DNA of 64,000 nt, taken from contig NZ_JARJEF010000002.1 of assembly GCF_029697505.1 (NCBI RefSeq), positions 124,001 to 188,000 on the forward strand, written 5' to 3'. The notes beneath the pieces are model-generated. The model saw only the letters and a list, made by a program, of their open reading frames with translations. It was not told the origin of the DNA and ran no database searches. Source of the stretch: Pseudophaeobacter profundi (GTDB taxonomy: Bacteria > Pseudomonadota > Alphaproteobacteria > Rhodobacterales > Rhodobacteraceae). The position numbers and the translations under genes are program-made. Of the stretch, positions 36,294 to 45,181 are shown piece after piece (the first letter of the stretch is position 1; every line of letters begins with the position of its first letter).

Positions 36294-36375
36294 CGAAAAA
36301 AAGGGCCGTGCCCATGGCACGGCCAGTCTGACAGGGAGGAAATGCCCAACTATCTCGAAAGACAGGGTGGGCAAG
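36294..36375 (-). ncRNA. Second candidate small RNA ending in a strong terminator
   Basis: A 9-bp stem GGCCGTGCC/GGCACGGCC with a 3-base loop (36304-36324) is followed on the minus strand by a run of seven T, a textbook terminator with no gene before it. Just upstream the minus strand is unpaired and reads TTTCCTCCCTG, complementary to a Shine-Dalgarno sequence, as in several alphaproteobacterial small RNAs. The 5' end is uncertain. An alternative reading is on the plus strand: GGGAGG at 36334-36339 followed by ATG at 36342 and a 16-codon frame (MPNYLERQGGQDIYRM) ahead of the HerA-like gene. Confidence 0.4.
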
Positions 36376-36506
36376 ACATATATCGCATGTAAAAGTTAAT
36401 AATCGATGTTCAAGGGGTTACCTGGGACACAGGCCTGTTTTGCGCCGGAAACCAACAGATTCCGCAAATGAGGTTAAAGCCCAGTCAAGGCAGCTAAAGG
36501 ATGAAT

Positions 36507-38051
36507 ATGACGGACAAACTTTTTATCGGCGGTGGCGGTGAAGACTATGGCGTGCCCCAGGAGATGCATTTTAAATACGCCAACCGGCATGGGCTGATTG
36601 CTGGGGCCACCGGTACTGGGAAAACCGTCACCCTGCAGATCCTTGCAGAGAGCTTTTCCAATGCGGGGGTGCCAGTCATCCTGGCGGATGTCAAAGGGGA
36701 CCTTTCTGGCCTGGCCAAGCCCGGCACGCCCGGCCACAAATTGCACGATGCCTTTATGGGGCGGGCCCAAACCATTGGCTTGCACCCCTATCACTATCAC
36801 AGCTGTCCGGTTACCTTTTGGGATCTTTTTGGCGAGCAGGGCCATCCGGTGCGCACCACCCTAGCAGATATGGGGCCGCTCCTGTTGGCACAGTTGCTGG
36901 AGCTGAGCGAGGCACAGGAAGGCATTTTGAACATTGCCTTCCGGCTGGCTGATGAACAGGCCTTGCCACTGCTGGATCTGAAGGATCTGCAGGCGCTCTT
37001 GGTCTGGGTCGGAGAGCACCGGGCGGAGCTGTCGCTGCGCTATGGCAATGTCTCGCCTGCCTCGATCGGGGCGATCCAACGCCGCTTGCTGGTGCTGGAA
37101 AACCAGGGAGGCGCCGATCTGTTTGGCGAACCTGCCCTAGCGCTGAGCGACCTGATGCGACAGGACGGCAGCGGGCGCGGGATGGTCAATATTCTGGCCG
37201 CCGATAAATTGATGGCTTCGCCGAAGCTTTATGCGACCTTTCTGCTCTGGCTGTTGAGCGAGCTGTTCGAGGAATTGCCAGAGGTGGGGGATCCGGAAAA
37301 GCCGCGCCTGGTGTTCTTTTTTGACGAGGCGCATCTGCTGTTTGATGATGCGCCAAAGGCGCTGGTGGACAAGGTCGAGCAGGTCGCCAGGCTGATCCGT
37401 TCCAAGGGGGTTGGGATCTATTTCATCACCCAGAACCCTGCCGATGTGCCCGAGGACATTCTTGGCCAGCTGGGCAATCGCATTCAGCACGCGCTGCGCG
37501 CCTTTACCGCGCGCGACCGCAAGAACCTGAAACTGGCAGCGGAGACCTACCGCGAAAACCCGCGATTTTCCACGATGGAGGCCATTCGCGAGGTTGGCGT
37601 CGGCGAGGCCGTGACATCAATGCTGCAAAAGAAGGGCGTGCCCGGGGTCGTTGAACGCACCCTTATTCGCCCGCCCAGCAGCCAGCTGGGGCCGATCAGC
37701 CCAGCAGAACGCGCCGCTTTTTTGCAGGGATCTGACATGGCGGGGAAATACGACAAGTCGCTTGATCGGCATTCTGCCTATGAAATCCTGATGCAGCGCA
37801 GTGCCAAGGCGGCGGAACAGGCGGCAGTTGCAGAGCAGGCGGCAGAAGAGTCACCAGAACCGATGGCGCGCGAATTCAGCGCCGCCCGGCGCTATTCCGG
37901 CAGCCGTATCCCGCGTTCCAGCGCCCGGAACTATCGGCCCAAGGACAGCTTTGCCTCTGCCATGTCAGAAGCGGTGATCAAAGAGCTGAAAGGCACAACT
38001 GGGCGGCGTCTGGTGCGTGGTATTCTGGGGGGGCTGTTCAAGGGCCGCTAG
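36507..38051 (+). CDS. HerA-like ATPase, DUF853 (YjgR) family
   Basis: A 514-residue protein of the FtsK/HerA ATPase superfamily. Walker A is GATGTGKT at about residues 33-40; Walker B with the following glutamate is RLVFFFDEAHLLFDD. A sensor region QNPADVPEDILGQLGNRIQH and an arginine-finger-like FTARDRKNL follow. The C-terminal tail (about 440-514) is basic and variable. Function of DUF853 proteins is unproven. The ATG at 36507 is preferred over 36501 because AAAGG ends at 36500 and needs the extra spacing. Single gene, closed by hairpins. Confidence 0.9.
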   Translation: MTDKLFIGGGGEDYGVPQEMHFKYANRHGLIAGATGTGKTVTLQILAESFSNAGVPVILADVKGDLSGLAKPGTPGHKLHDAFMGRAQTIGLHPYHYHSCPVTFWDLFGEQGHPVRTTLADMGPLLLAQLLELSEAQEGILNIAFRLADEQALPLLDLKDLQALLVWVGEHRAELSLRYGNVSPASIGAIQRRLLVLENQGGADLFGEPALALSDLMRQDGSGRGMVNILAADKLMASPKLYATFLLWLLSELFEELPEVGDPEKPRLVFFFDEAHLLFDDAPKALVDKVEQVARLIRSKGVGIYFITQNPADVPEDILGQLGNRIQHALRAFTARDRKNLKLAAETYRENPRFSTMEAIREVGVGEAVTSMLQKKGVPGVVERTLIRPPSSQLGPISPAERAAFLQGSDMAGKYDKSLDRHSAYEILMQRSAKAAEQAAVAEQAAEESPEPMAREFSAARRYSGSRIPRSSARNYRPKDSFASAMSEAVIKELKGTTGRRLVRGILGGLFKGR

Positions 38052-38120
38052 CGTTTGATTTCGTATGCTCAAGTTGTGCGAAATCAGCCCGCAGTTTTGC
38101 CCGACATGCCTTAGAAGGAA

Positions 38121-38177
38121 ATAGAGGCCCGGCGTTGCCAGGCCTCTATGGGGTCCGCCTTCGGCGGGGATATTTTT
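38121..38177 (+). terminator. Tandem hairpins after the HerA-like gene
   Basis: A 9-bp stem ATAGAGGCC/GGCCTCTAT (38121-38149) is followed by CCGCC-TTC-GGCGG (38155-38167) and then GGATATTTTT, which supplies the T-run. Confidence 0.65.
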
Positions 38178-38203
38178 GGCCAAATGAAATCTGGACCAGT
38201 TCA

Positions 38204-38229
38204 AGGGCCGCCATGGGTGCAGCGGCCCT
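38204..38229 (-). terminator. Hairpin past the end of livM
   Basis: AGGGCCGC/GCGGCCCT with a 10-base loop lies just past the livM stop on the minus strand. It lacks a T-run, so it may only protect the mRNA end. Confidence 0.35.
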
Positions 38230-38235
38230 GGTTTG

Positions 38236-39558
38236 TCATTTTTCCGGTATCAATCCACGCGGGCTGAACCGTAGGACCAAGAGCAGGATCAACCCCATGG
38301 TGAACAGCCGCATATGGGCTGCGTTTTCCATCAGATGGGCGCGCAGGCCACTGTTTTCGCCCAGGCCCGAGGTCAACAGGGTGATCAGTTCCAGGCTCAT
38401 CGGTTCGACCTTGATCCACAGGAACCAGATCAAGAAGCCGCCCAGGACTGCGCCAAAGTTGTTGCCGGAGCCGCCAACAATCACCATCACCCAGATCAGG
38501 AAGGTAAAGCGCAGGGGATTATAGGTTCCTGGCGTCAGCTGCCCGTCCAGAGTGGTCATCATCGCGCCAGCAATGCCACAGATGGCAGAGCCGAGCACAA
38601 AGATCTGCAAATGCCGTTTGGTGACATTCTTGCCCATGGCGCGGGCGGCGACCTCGTTGTCGCGGATGGCGCGCATCATCCTGCCCCAAGGACTTTTGAG
38701 GGCCATCTGCGCCATCCACAGCAGTATCAGAAGCACGAGAGTGAAGAGGAACGCGTAGCCCAGCTTGACATAGAGCGTCGAGCCAAGCACGGGATCAAGG
38801 CCAAAACCCGCGAACCATTCGACATAGGCCGGGTCATTTTGCAGATCGACCTCAAACGGAACCGGACGCGGCAGGCCCACGACGTTTTTCACTCCGCGCG
38901 ACAGCCAGTCCTCGTTCTTGAGGACGGCAATGACGATCTCCGCAATGCCAAGGGTGGCGATTGCCAGATAGTCAGAGCGCAGGCCCAGCGCGGTTTTGCC
39001 AATGAGCCAGGCCGCCCCGGCAGCCAGCAAGCCGCCCACGGGCCAGGACAGGATCACCGGCCAGCCGAGCCCACCAATATTGCCTTCCAAGGCTGGGTTA
39101 ATGGCCTCGATCGCTTCGACCGAGGGGTCAAACAGCGCGCGGTAAATGACAAAGCCAACAGCCAGGATCAAAAGGATCAGCAGTGCACGCAGCCCCCCGC
39201 GGGGCAGGAAACGGGTGACGGTAACCGCTGCGACCACGGTCAGCGCGCCCATGACCATGGCCATGACGATACCTGGACCGCCCGCGCTCCAGGCGCCCGG
39301 GGTTGGTGGGGTTGCGGTCAGCACCACCGCCAGACCGCCCAGCGCGGTAAAGCCCATGACGCCGACGTTGAACAATCCGGCAAAGCCCCACTGCAGGTTT
39401 ACCCCCAGCGCCATGATGGCCGAAATCAGCCCCATGTTGAGGATCACCAAGGATGAGTTCCAGGATCCTGAGAAGAAGCTCCAATCGGTGAGGCCTTCAA
39501 GCAGGATCAAAAGCGCGACAGCGGCAAACATCAGGCTGTGTTTTATGGTATCAGTCAT
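38236..39558 (-). CDS. Branched-chain amino acid ABC transporter permease (LivM family)
   Basis: A 440-residue inner membrane protein with about ten hydrophobic helices. The region LGLRSDYLAIATLGIAEIV and the cytoplasmic loop SPWGRMMRAIRDNEVAARAM with GKN following are the LivM hallmarks for contact with the ATPase. It is somewhat longer than E. coli LivM. The start overlaps the end of the LivH-like gene by four bases, so the two are translationally coupled. It is the last gene of the transporter operon. Confidence 0.93.
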   Translation of the reverse strand: MTDTIKHSLMFAAVALLILLEGLTDWSFFSGSWNSSLVILNMGLISAIMALGVNLQWGFAGLFNVGVMGFTALGGLAVVLTATPPTPGAWSAGGPGIVMAMVMGALTVVAAVTVTRFLPRGGLRALLILLILAVGFVIYRALFDPSVEAIEAINPALEGNIGGLGWPVILSWPVGGLLAAGAAWLIGKTALGLRSDYLAIATLGIAEIVIAVLKNEDWLSRGVKNVVGLPRPVPFEVDLQNDPAYVEWFAGFGLDPVLGSTLYVKLGYAFLFTLVLLILLWMAQMALKSPWGRMMRAIRDNEVAARAMGKNVTKRHLQIFVLGSAICGIAGAMMTTLDGQLTPGTYNPLRFTFLIWVMVIVGGSGNNFGAVLGGFLIWFLWIKVEPMSLELITLLTSGLGENSGLRAHLMENAAHMRLFTMGLILLLVLRFSPRGLIPEK

Positions 39559-40565
39559 ACCGATTTCCCCTTGAAGAGCCCTGTTGGCTTGAACAGAAGA
39601 ACGATGATCAGGATCGCAAAAGAGACGGCAAATTTGTAATCTGTGCTCAGCAGTTGCACCAAGCCATCTGGCCCCATGTTTTCAGGCATCAAGTAGCCGA
39701 GCACCTTTTTCCAAGCATAGGTGATCGTCACCTCGGAAAAGGCGATGATGAAGCCGCCTGCAATGGCCCCCTGAGGGCTGCCCAGTCCGCCAACAATCGC
39801 CGCGGCAAAGATCGGCAGCAACAGCTGGAAATAGGTGAAGGGCTTAAAGCTTTTGTCCAACCCGTAAAGCACCCCGGCGATGGTCGCCAATGTGGCCACG
39901 ATCAACCAGGTGTACATCACGACGCGTTCAGGGTTGATCCCCGATAGCAGCGCCAGATCTTCGTTATCCGAATAGGCGCGCATTGATTTTCCGGTGCGGG
40001 TCTTATTGAGGAACCAGAACAGCAGCGCCACAACCACAATAGCAGTCACCACGGTGATGCCCTGGGTGGTCTTGATCGCCAGCCCTTCGCTCAGGCCGGT
40101 CATTTCCTTGAAAGCGCGGGCCTTGATGATGAAACGCTCACCATCGGTGAAGCGCTGGTCTCCGGGCCCAATGATAAAACGCACAAGCCCGTTCATCATG
40201 AACATCACGCCAAGCGAGACCATAACAAAAACAACCGGTTTCGCCTTTTGCGCGCGGTAGAACCGATAAACCGTGCGATCCGTCACCAGCATCAGTGCCA
40301 TCGTCGCCATGATCCCAAAAGGCAGGGCCAGCAGGGCGGTGGGTAGCGGACCAAAACCAATGCCCCAGGACTGGAACGCCCAGGTCACCAAAATGGTTAT
40401 CATGGTGCCAAAGGCCATGGTGTCGCCATGAGCAAAGTTGGAAAACCGCAGGATACTGTAGATCAGCGTCACACCCAGTGCACCCAGCGCCAGCTGAGAG
40501 CCATAGGCCACGGCGGGGATCATCACAAAATTGGTAAGTGCCACAATGGCATTGAGAAAATCCAT
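39555..40565 (-). CDS. Branched-chain amino acid ABC transporter permease (LivH family)
   Basis: A 336-residue permease with about eight membrane helices. The N-terminal block LALGALGVTLIYSILRFSNFAHGD is the LivH signature, and LNKTRTGKSMRAYSDNEDLA is the coupling loop for the ATPase. The C-terminal part (IAGGFIIAFSEVTITYAW) also fits. It forms the membrane channel with the LivM-like protein encoded next to it. Confidence 0.93.
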   Translation of the reverse strand: MDFLNAIVALTNFVMIPAVAYGSQLALGALGVTLIYSILRFSNFAHGDTMAFGTMITILVTWAFQSWGIGFGPLPTALLALPFGIMATMALMLVTDRTVYRFYRAQKAKPVVFVMVSLGVMFMMNGLVRFIIGPGDQRFTDGERFIIKARAFKEMTGLSEGLAIKTTQGITVVTAIVVVALLFWFLNKTRTGKSMRAYSDNEDLALLSGINPERVVMYTWLIVATLATIAGVLYGLDKSFKPFTYFQLLLPIFAAAIVGGLGSPQGAIAGGFIIAFSEVTITYAWKKVLGYLMPENMGPDGLVQLLSTDYKFAVSFAILIIVLLFKPTGLFKGKSV

Positions 40566-40568
40566 GGC

Positions 40569-41282
40569 TCAGCCCCCCAAAAACGATTTGCGGACTTCGG
40601 GATCAGCCAAAAGCTCCTGCCCGGTGCCGGAATAGGCATTGCGGCCCTGGACCAGAACATAGCCTTTATCTGCGATCTCAAGTGCTTGCTTGGCGTTCTG
40701 TTCCACCATCAGGATCGGCAGGCCTGTGCGGGCCACCTCGATAATGCGGTCAAACAGCTCATCCATCACGATGGGCGATACGCCTGCCGTGGGTTCATCC
40801 AGCATCAGAACTTTGGGCTTGGTCATCAGCGCCCGCCCTACGGCGACCTGCTGCCGCTGGCCACCTGATAGCTCTCCAGCGGGCTGGCTGCGCTTGTCGC
40901 GCAGGATCGGGAACAGCTCGTAAACCTGCTCCATCGTCTCGGTGATATCATCGGTGCGGATAAAGGCCCCCATCTCCAGGTTCTCTTCTACCGTCATCGA
41001 GGTGAAGATATTGCTGGTCTGCGGCACAAACCCCATGCCCTTCACAACCCGGTCTTGCGGGCTCAGGCGGGTGATATCCTCACCGTCCAGACGCACGGCC
41101 CCGGCGTTGAGGGACAGCATACCAAAAACCGCCTTCATTGCGGTGGATTTGCCAGCTCCATTCGGGCCAACAATCACCGCGATCTCGCCAGGGTTCACAG
41201 CAATGGTGCAGTCATGCAGAATATCCGGCCCCTTGCCGTATCCGCCTGTCATGCCATCACCAATCAAAAAGGGTTCAGACAT
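40569..41282 (-). CDS. Branched-chain amino acid ABC transporter ATP-binding protein (LivF family)
   Basis: A 237-residue ATPase subunit. Walker A GPNGAGKS, signature LSGGQRQQVAVGRAL, and Walker B VLMLDEPTAG are intact. The short length and the ending GTGQELLADPEVRKSFLGG are typical of LivF, whereas LivG is longer. Three bases separate it from the LivH-like gene. A 108-bp gap with GC-rich inverted repeats parts it from livG. Confidence 0.94.
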   Translation of the reverse strand: MSEPFLIGDGMTGGYGKGPDILHDCTIAVNPGEIAVIVGPNGAGKSTAMKAVFGMLSLNAGAVRLDGEDITRLSPQDRVVKGMGFVPQTSNIFTSMTVEENLEMGAFIRTDDITETMEQVYELFPILRDKRSQPAGELSGGQRQQVAVGRALMTKPKVLMLDEPTAGVSPIVMDELFDRIIEVARTGLPILMVEQNAKQALEIADKGYVLVQGRNAYSGTGQELLADPEVRKSFLGG

Positions 41283-41390
41283 GTGCGCCTCCCACCTTCA
41301 TCTTACCAAAAATACCTCGGGGGGGCCGCACAGCGGCGGGGGCAGCGCCCCCACTGGTGCGCCGCCGCCCCAGGTCCAGCGTCTCGCCCA

Positions 41391-42176
41391 TCAGGTCTTC
41401 TCCAGTTTGTCTTTGTTTTTCAGGCCTGTGCCCAGATAGGCCTCGATGACCTGCTCATTTGCCTTGATCTCGGCCAGCGACCCTTCGGCCAGCTTGCGCC
41501 CCTCGGCCATGCAGATCACCGGATCACAAAGCCGGTCAATGAACTCCATGTCATGCTCGATCACCACAAAGGTATAGCCGCGCTCTTCATTGAGCCGCTT
41601 GATGGCATCGGCAATGGTATAGAGCAGCGTTCGGTTCACCCCGGCGCCGACCTCGTCCAGAAACACGATCTTGGCGTCCACCATCATGGTGCGGCCCAGT
41701 TCCAGCAGCTTCTTCTGACCGCCAGAAACCTCACCGGCACGCAGGTCGGCGATATGGCTGATGGTCAGAAACTCGAGCACCTCATCCGCCTTGGCGCGAA
41801 GGGCGCGTTCCTCCTCGGCGATGCGTTTGCGGCCAAACCAGGTGTTCCAGAGGCTTTCACCCGATTGTGCGCCGGGTACCATCATCAGGTTTTCGCGGCA
41901 GGTCATAGAGGAAAACTCATGCGCGATCTGAAAGGTACGCAGTAGCCCCTTGTGAAACAGCTCATGCGGCGGCAGGCCGGTGATATCCTCACCATCCATG
42001 GTGACGCGGCCGGAGGTGGGTTCAAGAACCCCAGCGATTACATTGAAAAGAGTGGTCTTTCCGGCGCCGTTTGGCCCGATTAAACCGGTGATGGAGCCCT
42101 TGGCGATTTCGAGCGAAGCGCCGTCAACCGCATGGAACCCGCCGAAGTGCTTGTGCAAATCCTCGACGACGATCAT
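41391..42176 (-). CDS. Branched-chain amino acid ABC transporter ATP-binding protein (LivG family)
   Basis: A 261-residue ATPase subunit with Walker A GPNGAGKT, signature VSGGQKKLLELGRTM, Walker B IVFLDEVGAG and the H-loop VIEHDMEF. The Walker B region has VGAGVN where LivG usually has PAAGLN, a small departure from the pattern. The ending EAYLGTG is typical of LivG. It lies after the binding-protein gene and before the LivF-like gene. Confidence 0.93.
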   Translation of the reverse strand: MIVVEDLHKHFGGFHAVDGASLEIAKGSITGLIGPNGAGKTTLFNVIAGVLEPTSGRVTMDGEDITGLPPHELFHKGLLRTFQIAHEFSSMTCRENLMMVPGAQSGESLWNTWFGRKRIAEEERALRAKADEVLEFLTISHIADLRAGEVSGGQKKLLELGRTMMVDAKIVFLDEVGAGVNRTLLYTIADAIKRLNEERGYTFVVIEHDMEFIDRLCDPVICMAEGRKLAEGSLAEIKANEQVIEAYLGTGLKNKDKLEKT

Positions 42177-42220
42177 ATCATTTATCCCCTGCCGCAGTTT
42201 GTTTGCGGGTACTGAATTTG

Positions 42221-42249
42221 GAACAGCCCGGGCAAAACCCGGGCTGTTC
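42221..42249 (-). other. Stabiliser-type hairpin between binding-protein gene and livG
   Basis: A perfect 12-bp stem GAACAGCCCGGG/CCCGGGCTGTTC lies 27 bases past the binding-protein stop, without a T-run. Such hairpins often let the binding protein be made in excess over membrane subunits. Confidence 0.65.
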
Positions 42250-42275
42250 TTTGCGTGTTGATCTGCCGACTAAGC

Positions 42276-43469
42276 TTAGCGGAACTTCACAGTAGTGTTC
42301 TCGCCGTCCTTGACCAGGATCTCGCGGTAGGAACCTGCGCTCTCACCAGGGCCGATCAGCTCAACACCGGTGGCACCCTGGAAATTAACGTCTTTGCCAG
42401 CGGCAATCAGTTCCAGTGCCTTGCCCAGATCACCTGGGTTGATCTCTTCGCCCGGTGCATTGGCAACATCCATGATCTTGGCGCCATATACGGCTGGATC
42501 GGTGGAGTTTGCCGCCTGCATCGCCAGCAGGATCAGCGCCGCCGCATCATAGGATTCTGATGCATAGGCAGATGTGCCGTCAAAGCCAGCTGCCTTGGAC
42601 ATCTCGGCAAAGATGCCGGCACCTTCACTGTCAGATCCAGCAATCTGGCCAAAAGAGCCATCCAGATCGGGGCCGACGTTCTTGGGCAGGCTGTCCCCGA
42701 TCATGCCGCCGGGCAGGCCGAAGGTGTCAAAGGCACCGGAATCCAGCGAGGACTGGATGATGCCAAGCCCCCCCTGGTCCAGATATCCAGCGACAACCAG
42801 AATATCGCCACCAGCCGAAGCCAGCGAAGCAACTTCGGCAGAGTAGTCGCCTTTGCCGTCTTCATGCGCTGCCACGATGGTCACTTCGCCACCGATTTCT
42901 TCAAAGGAGGTCTGGATAGCATCTGCCAGGCCCTTACCAAAGTCGTTGTTGGTATAGGTCAGAGCGATGGACTTCACGCCGCGCTCTTGCAAGATGTCAG
43001 CCATGATCTGGCCTTCGCGGGCATCAGACGGAGACGTGCGGAAGAACAGGCCATTGTCTTCCATACCGGACAGGCCGGGCGAGGTCGCAGAGGGCGAGAC
43101 CATGACCATGCCGTTGGGAATGGCTACGTTCTGCAGGATCGCGCCGGTCACCCCAGAACAGTCACCGCCAACAATACCCATGACGCCTTCGGCGATCAGC
43201 TTTTCGCCGTTTGCCACGGCCAGGCCGTTATCAATGCAGCCGGTGTCGGCACGTACGGAGGTAACGGTGGCACTGTCCAACAGCTTGCCGGATTTGGTCA
43301 CTTCCTCCATCGCCAGCTCAGCGCCCGCGGCCATGGCAGGGGACAGCGATTCAATGGGGCCGGTAAAACCAAGCAATACGCCAAGTTTGACTTCCTTGGC
43401 TTGGCCTTCGGCGAAGGCCGTGCCAGCGGTCAGCGCCAGGGCCGTTGTAGCCATCAATATTTTTTTCAT
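42276..43469 (-). CDS. Branched-chain amino acid ABC transporter substrate-binding protein
   Basis: A 397-residue periplasmic protein of the LivK/type 1 binding-protein fold. The signal peptide is MKKILMATTALALTAGTAFA. The mature part begins VKLGVLLGFTGPIESLSP, followed by GVMGIVGGDCSGVTGAI and FFRTSPSDAREGQIMADIL, all family patterns. Ligand is not certain: branched-chain amino acids are the default, but relatives bind other small molecules. The frame stays open upstream to 43733, but the ATG at 43469 has GGGAG at 43477-43481 and opens the signal peptide. Confidence 0.93.
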   Translation of the reverse strand: MKKILMATTALALTAGTAFAEGQAKEVKLGVLLGFTGPIESLSPAMAAGAELAMEEVTKSGKLLDSATVTSVRADTGCIDNGLAVANGEKLIAEGVMGIVGGDCSGVTGAILQNVAIPNGMVMVSPSATSPGLSGMEDNGLFFRTSPSDAREGQIMADILQERGVKSIALTYTNNDFGKGLADAIQTSFEEIGGEVTIVAAHEDGKGDYSAEVASLASAGGDILVVAGYLDQGGLGIIQSSLDSGAFDTFGLPGGMIGDSLPKNVGPDLDGSFGQIAGSDSEGAGIFAEMSKAAGFDGTSAYASESYDAAALILLAMQAANSTDPAVYGAKIMDVANAPGEEINPGDLGKALELIAAGKDVNFQGATGVELIGPGESAGSYREILVKDGENTTVKFR

Positions 43470-43989
43470 CTGAGATCTCCCGTTTATTGGAACACACGTG
43501 TTCATACCGAACCCTAGGCAAGGCGATTTGAAAAGAAAAGTCCCCTTAGCTAGGGTGCCCCTCCCCAGGGCCACCTGTGCGTCTTCTTGGGCCAGCCATG
43601 ATGGCAGGCCTGATGCGGCGGATGCTTTACAGGCTTCATGCCAAGAGGGAAAGAACTCAATCGCGCATCGGCCCTTGGCGTCGCGGCACCCAAGGGGCAT
43701 CCGGGGGTGCCGCCTGTGAAACGCGGTGAACATTGGCGGCGCAGTTTGTGCGCCATGTGATCAGATCAACTACTTGAAGCTTAAAGCATTTTTTTGGGCC
43801 AGGCGACGTGACAGCGGCAAATTTCTACGCAGGCTTGGCCAGATCGGCCCGATTCAGCGCCCAATGATGTGGTGGAAAAAAAATGGGAAAAAAGTTGGGC
43901 CTGCTGATGCCGCGGCCCAAATTCACACCAATATCACGCATCATCTGACGGCAGTTGCGCCCTGTCAGGGCCATCGGCCAACACTAGAA
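43470..43989. other. Intergenic region upstream of the transporter operon
   Basis: About 520 bases without a supportable gene. It must hold the promoter of the transporter operon and the 3' end of the GlxA-type regulator's transcript. A frame reading into the binding-protein gene exists but has no family features. I see no clear operator. Confidence 0.5.
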
Positions 43990-44988
43990 TCAAGGCTTGC
44001 CTGATTTGCTGCCACGTTCGCGGTAGGGGGTGGTTTCGTAATGTGCACGGTAACATTTGGAGAAATGCGAGGGTGAAGCAAAGCCGCAGGCCAGCGCCAC
44101 ATTGATCACACTCATATCCGTTTGCATTAGAAGATTGCGCGCCTTCTGCAGCCGCAGCTCCATATAGTAGCGTTTCGGGCTGCGGTTCAGGTAGCGGCGA
44201 AACAGACGTTCAAGTTGCCGTGTCGACATGCCCACGTCCTGTGCCAGGACTGAAGGGCTGATGGGGTCTTCAATATTGGCTTCCATCTTCTGGATCACCA
44301 GCGAGAGTTTCGGATGACGCACCCCGATACGCGTTGGGATCGACAGACGCTGGGTATCCTGATCGGTGCGGATCGAGGAATAGATCAGCTGATCCGCCAC
44401 AGCATTGGCCAGTTCTTCGCTTAGGTCATTGGCAAGAATCTTCAGCATCAAATCAATGGAGGATGTGCCGCCGGCAGTAGACATCCTGTTGTTATCAATG
44501 ACAAAAACAGATTTCGTCAGGGTAACTTCGTCAAACTCTTCTGCAAAACTATCGATGTTTTCCCAGTGGATCGTCGCCCGCTTGCCATCCAGCAGACCTG
44601 CCTTTGCCAGCACATAGGACGCGGTGCACAACCCGCCAACCCTGACCCCTTTGCGGGCCTCGCGGCGCAGCCAAGCCAGCAGCCTTTTGGAGGTTGCAGT
44701 CTGAACATTCACGCCGCCACAGACCATGATTGTATCGTCGCGCTGCAACTCGGCCAAGTCGCCATCTGACGTGAAGGTCGTTCCGGCAGAGCAGGTCACG
44801 TTTCCGCCACCTTCGCTCAGCAGGGTCCAGCTATAGGCGTCATAGCCGACCATACGGTTGGCAATGCGTAGACATTCCAATGCCGATGCAAAAGAGAGCA
44901 TCGAAAATCTATCAAGTAAAACAAACACGTAGTGACGTTTTGGGGCGATAGCCTTGGGGATCTCTGGCTTTTTCTTATTGGTTTGCAT
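43990..44988 (-). CDS. GlxA family transcriptional regulator (DJ-1/PfpI domain plus AraC-type DNA binding)
   Basis: A 332-residue regulator. Residues about 20-190 form a DJ-1/PfpI-like domain (HYVFVLLDRFSMLSFASALE, and VGGLCTASYVLAKAGLLDG around the nucleophile-elbow cysteine). Residues about 230-325 hold two AraC-type helix-turn-helix units (LAQDVGMSTRQLERLFRRYL and VALACGFASPSHFSKCYRAH). Well-known relatives (GbdR, CdhR, ArgR of Pseudomonas) respond to quaternary amines or amino acids; the effector here is unknown. The ATG at 44988 is preferred because AAGGA lies 8 bases upstream. It is divergent from the DAHP synthase gene and may control the nearby transporter. Confidence 0.9.
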   Translation of the reverse strand: MQTNKKKPEIPKAIAPKRHYVFVLLDRFSMLSFASALECLRIANRMVGYDAYSWTLLSEGGGNVTCSAGTTFTSDGDLAELQRDDTIMVCGGVNVQTATSKRLLAWLRREARKGVRVGGLCTASYVLAKAGLLDGKRATIHWENIDSFAEEFDEVTLTKSVFVIDNNRMSTAGGTSSIDLMLKILANDLSEELANAVADQLIYSSIRTDQDTQRLSIPTRIGVRHPKLSLVIQKMEANIEDPISPSVLAQDVGMSTRQLERLFRRYLNRSPKRYYMELRLQKARNLLMQTDMSVINVALACGFASPSHFSKCYRAHYETTPYRERGSKSGKP

Positions 44989-45181
44989 TGGGCACATCCT
45001 TGGCAAAAAGTGAATGCACCGGGAGAGACTAAAGAAAGTCAGCCCCGCGTGAGACCGGAAAACCGTGCTCACAGCTTTGCGTCGGGGTCAAGAGGCGCAA
45101 ATCTAAACTGGTCAGAGTGGGATGGTTTTTGTATAGGTGGCTTCCGTCCTATCAATATGACCTCTTATGCGGAGAAAAGCT

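Noticed and set aside
38314-39456. Plus-strand frame of 380 codons
   Set aside because: Shadow of the LivM-like gene on the other strand; composition (many His, Gln, Arg) is that of an antisense frame.
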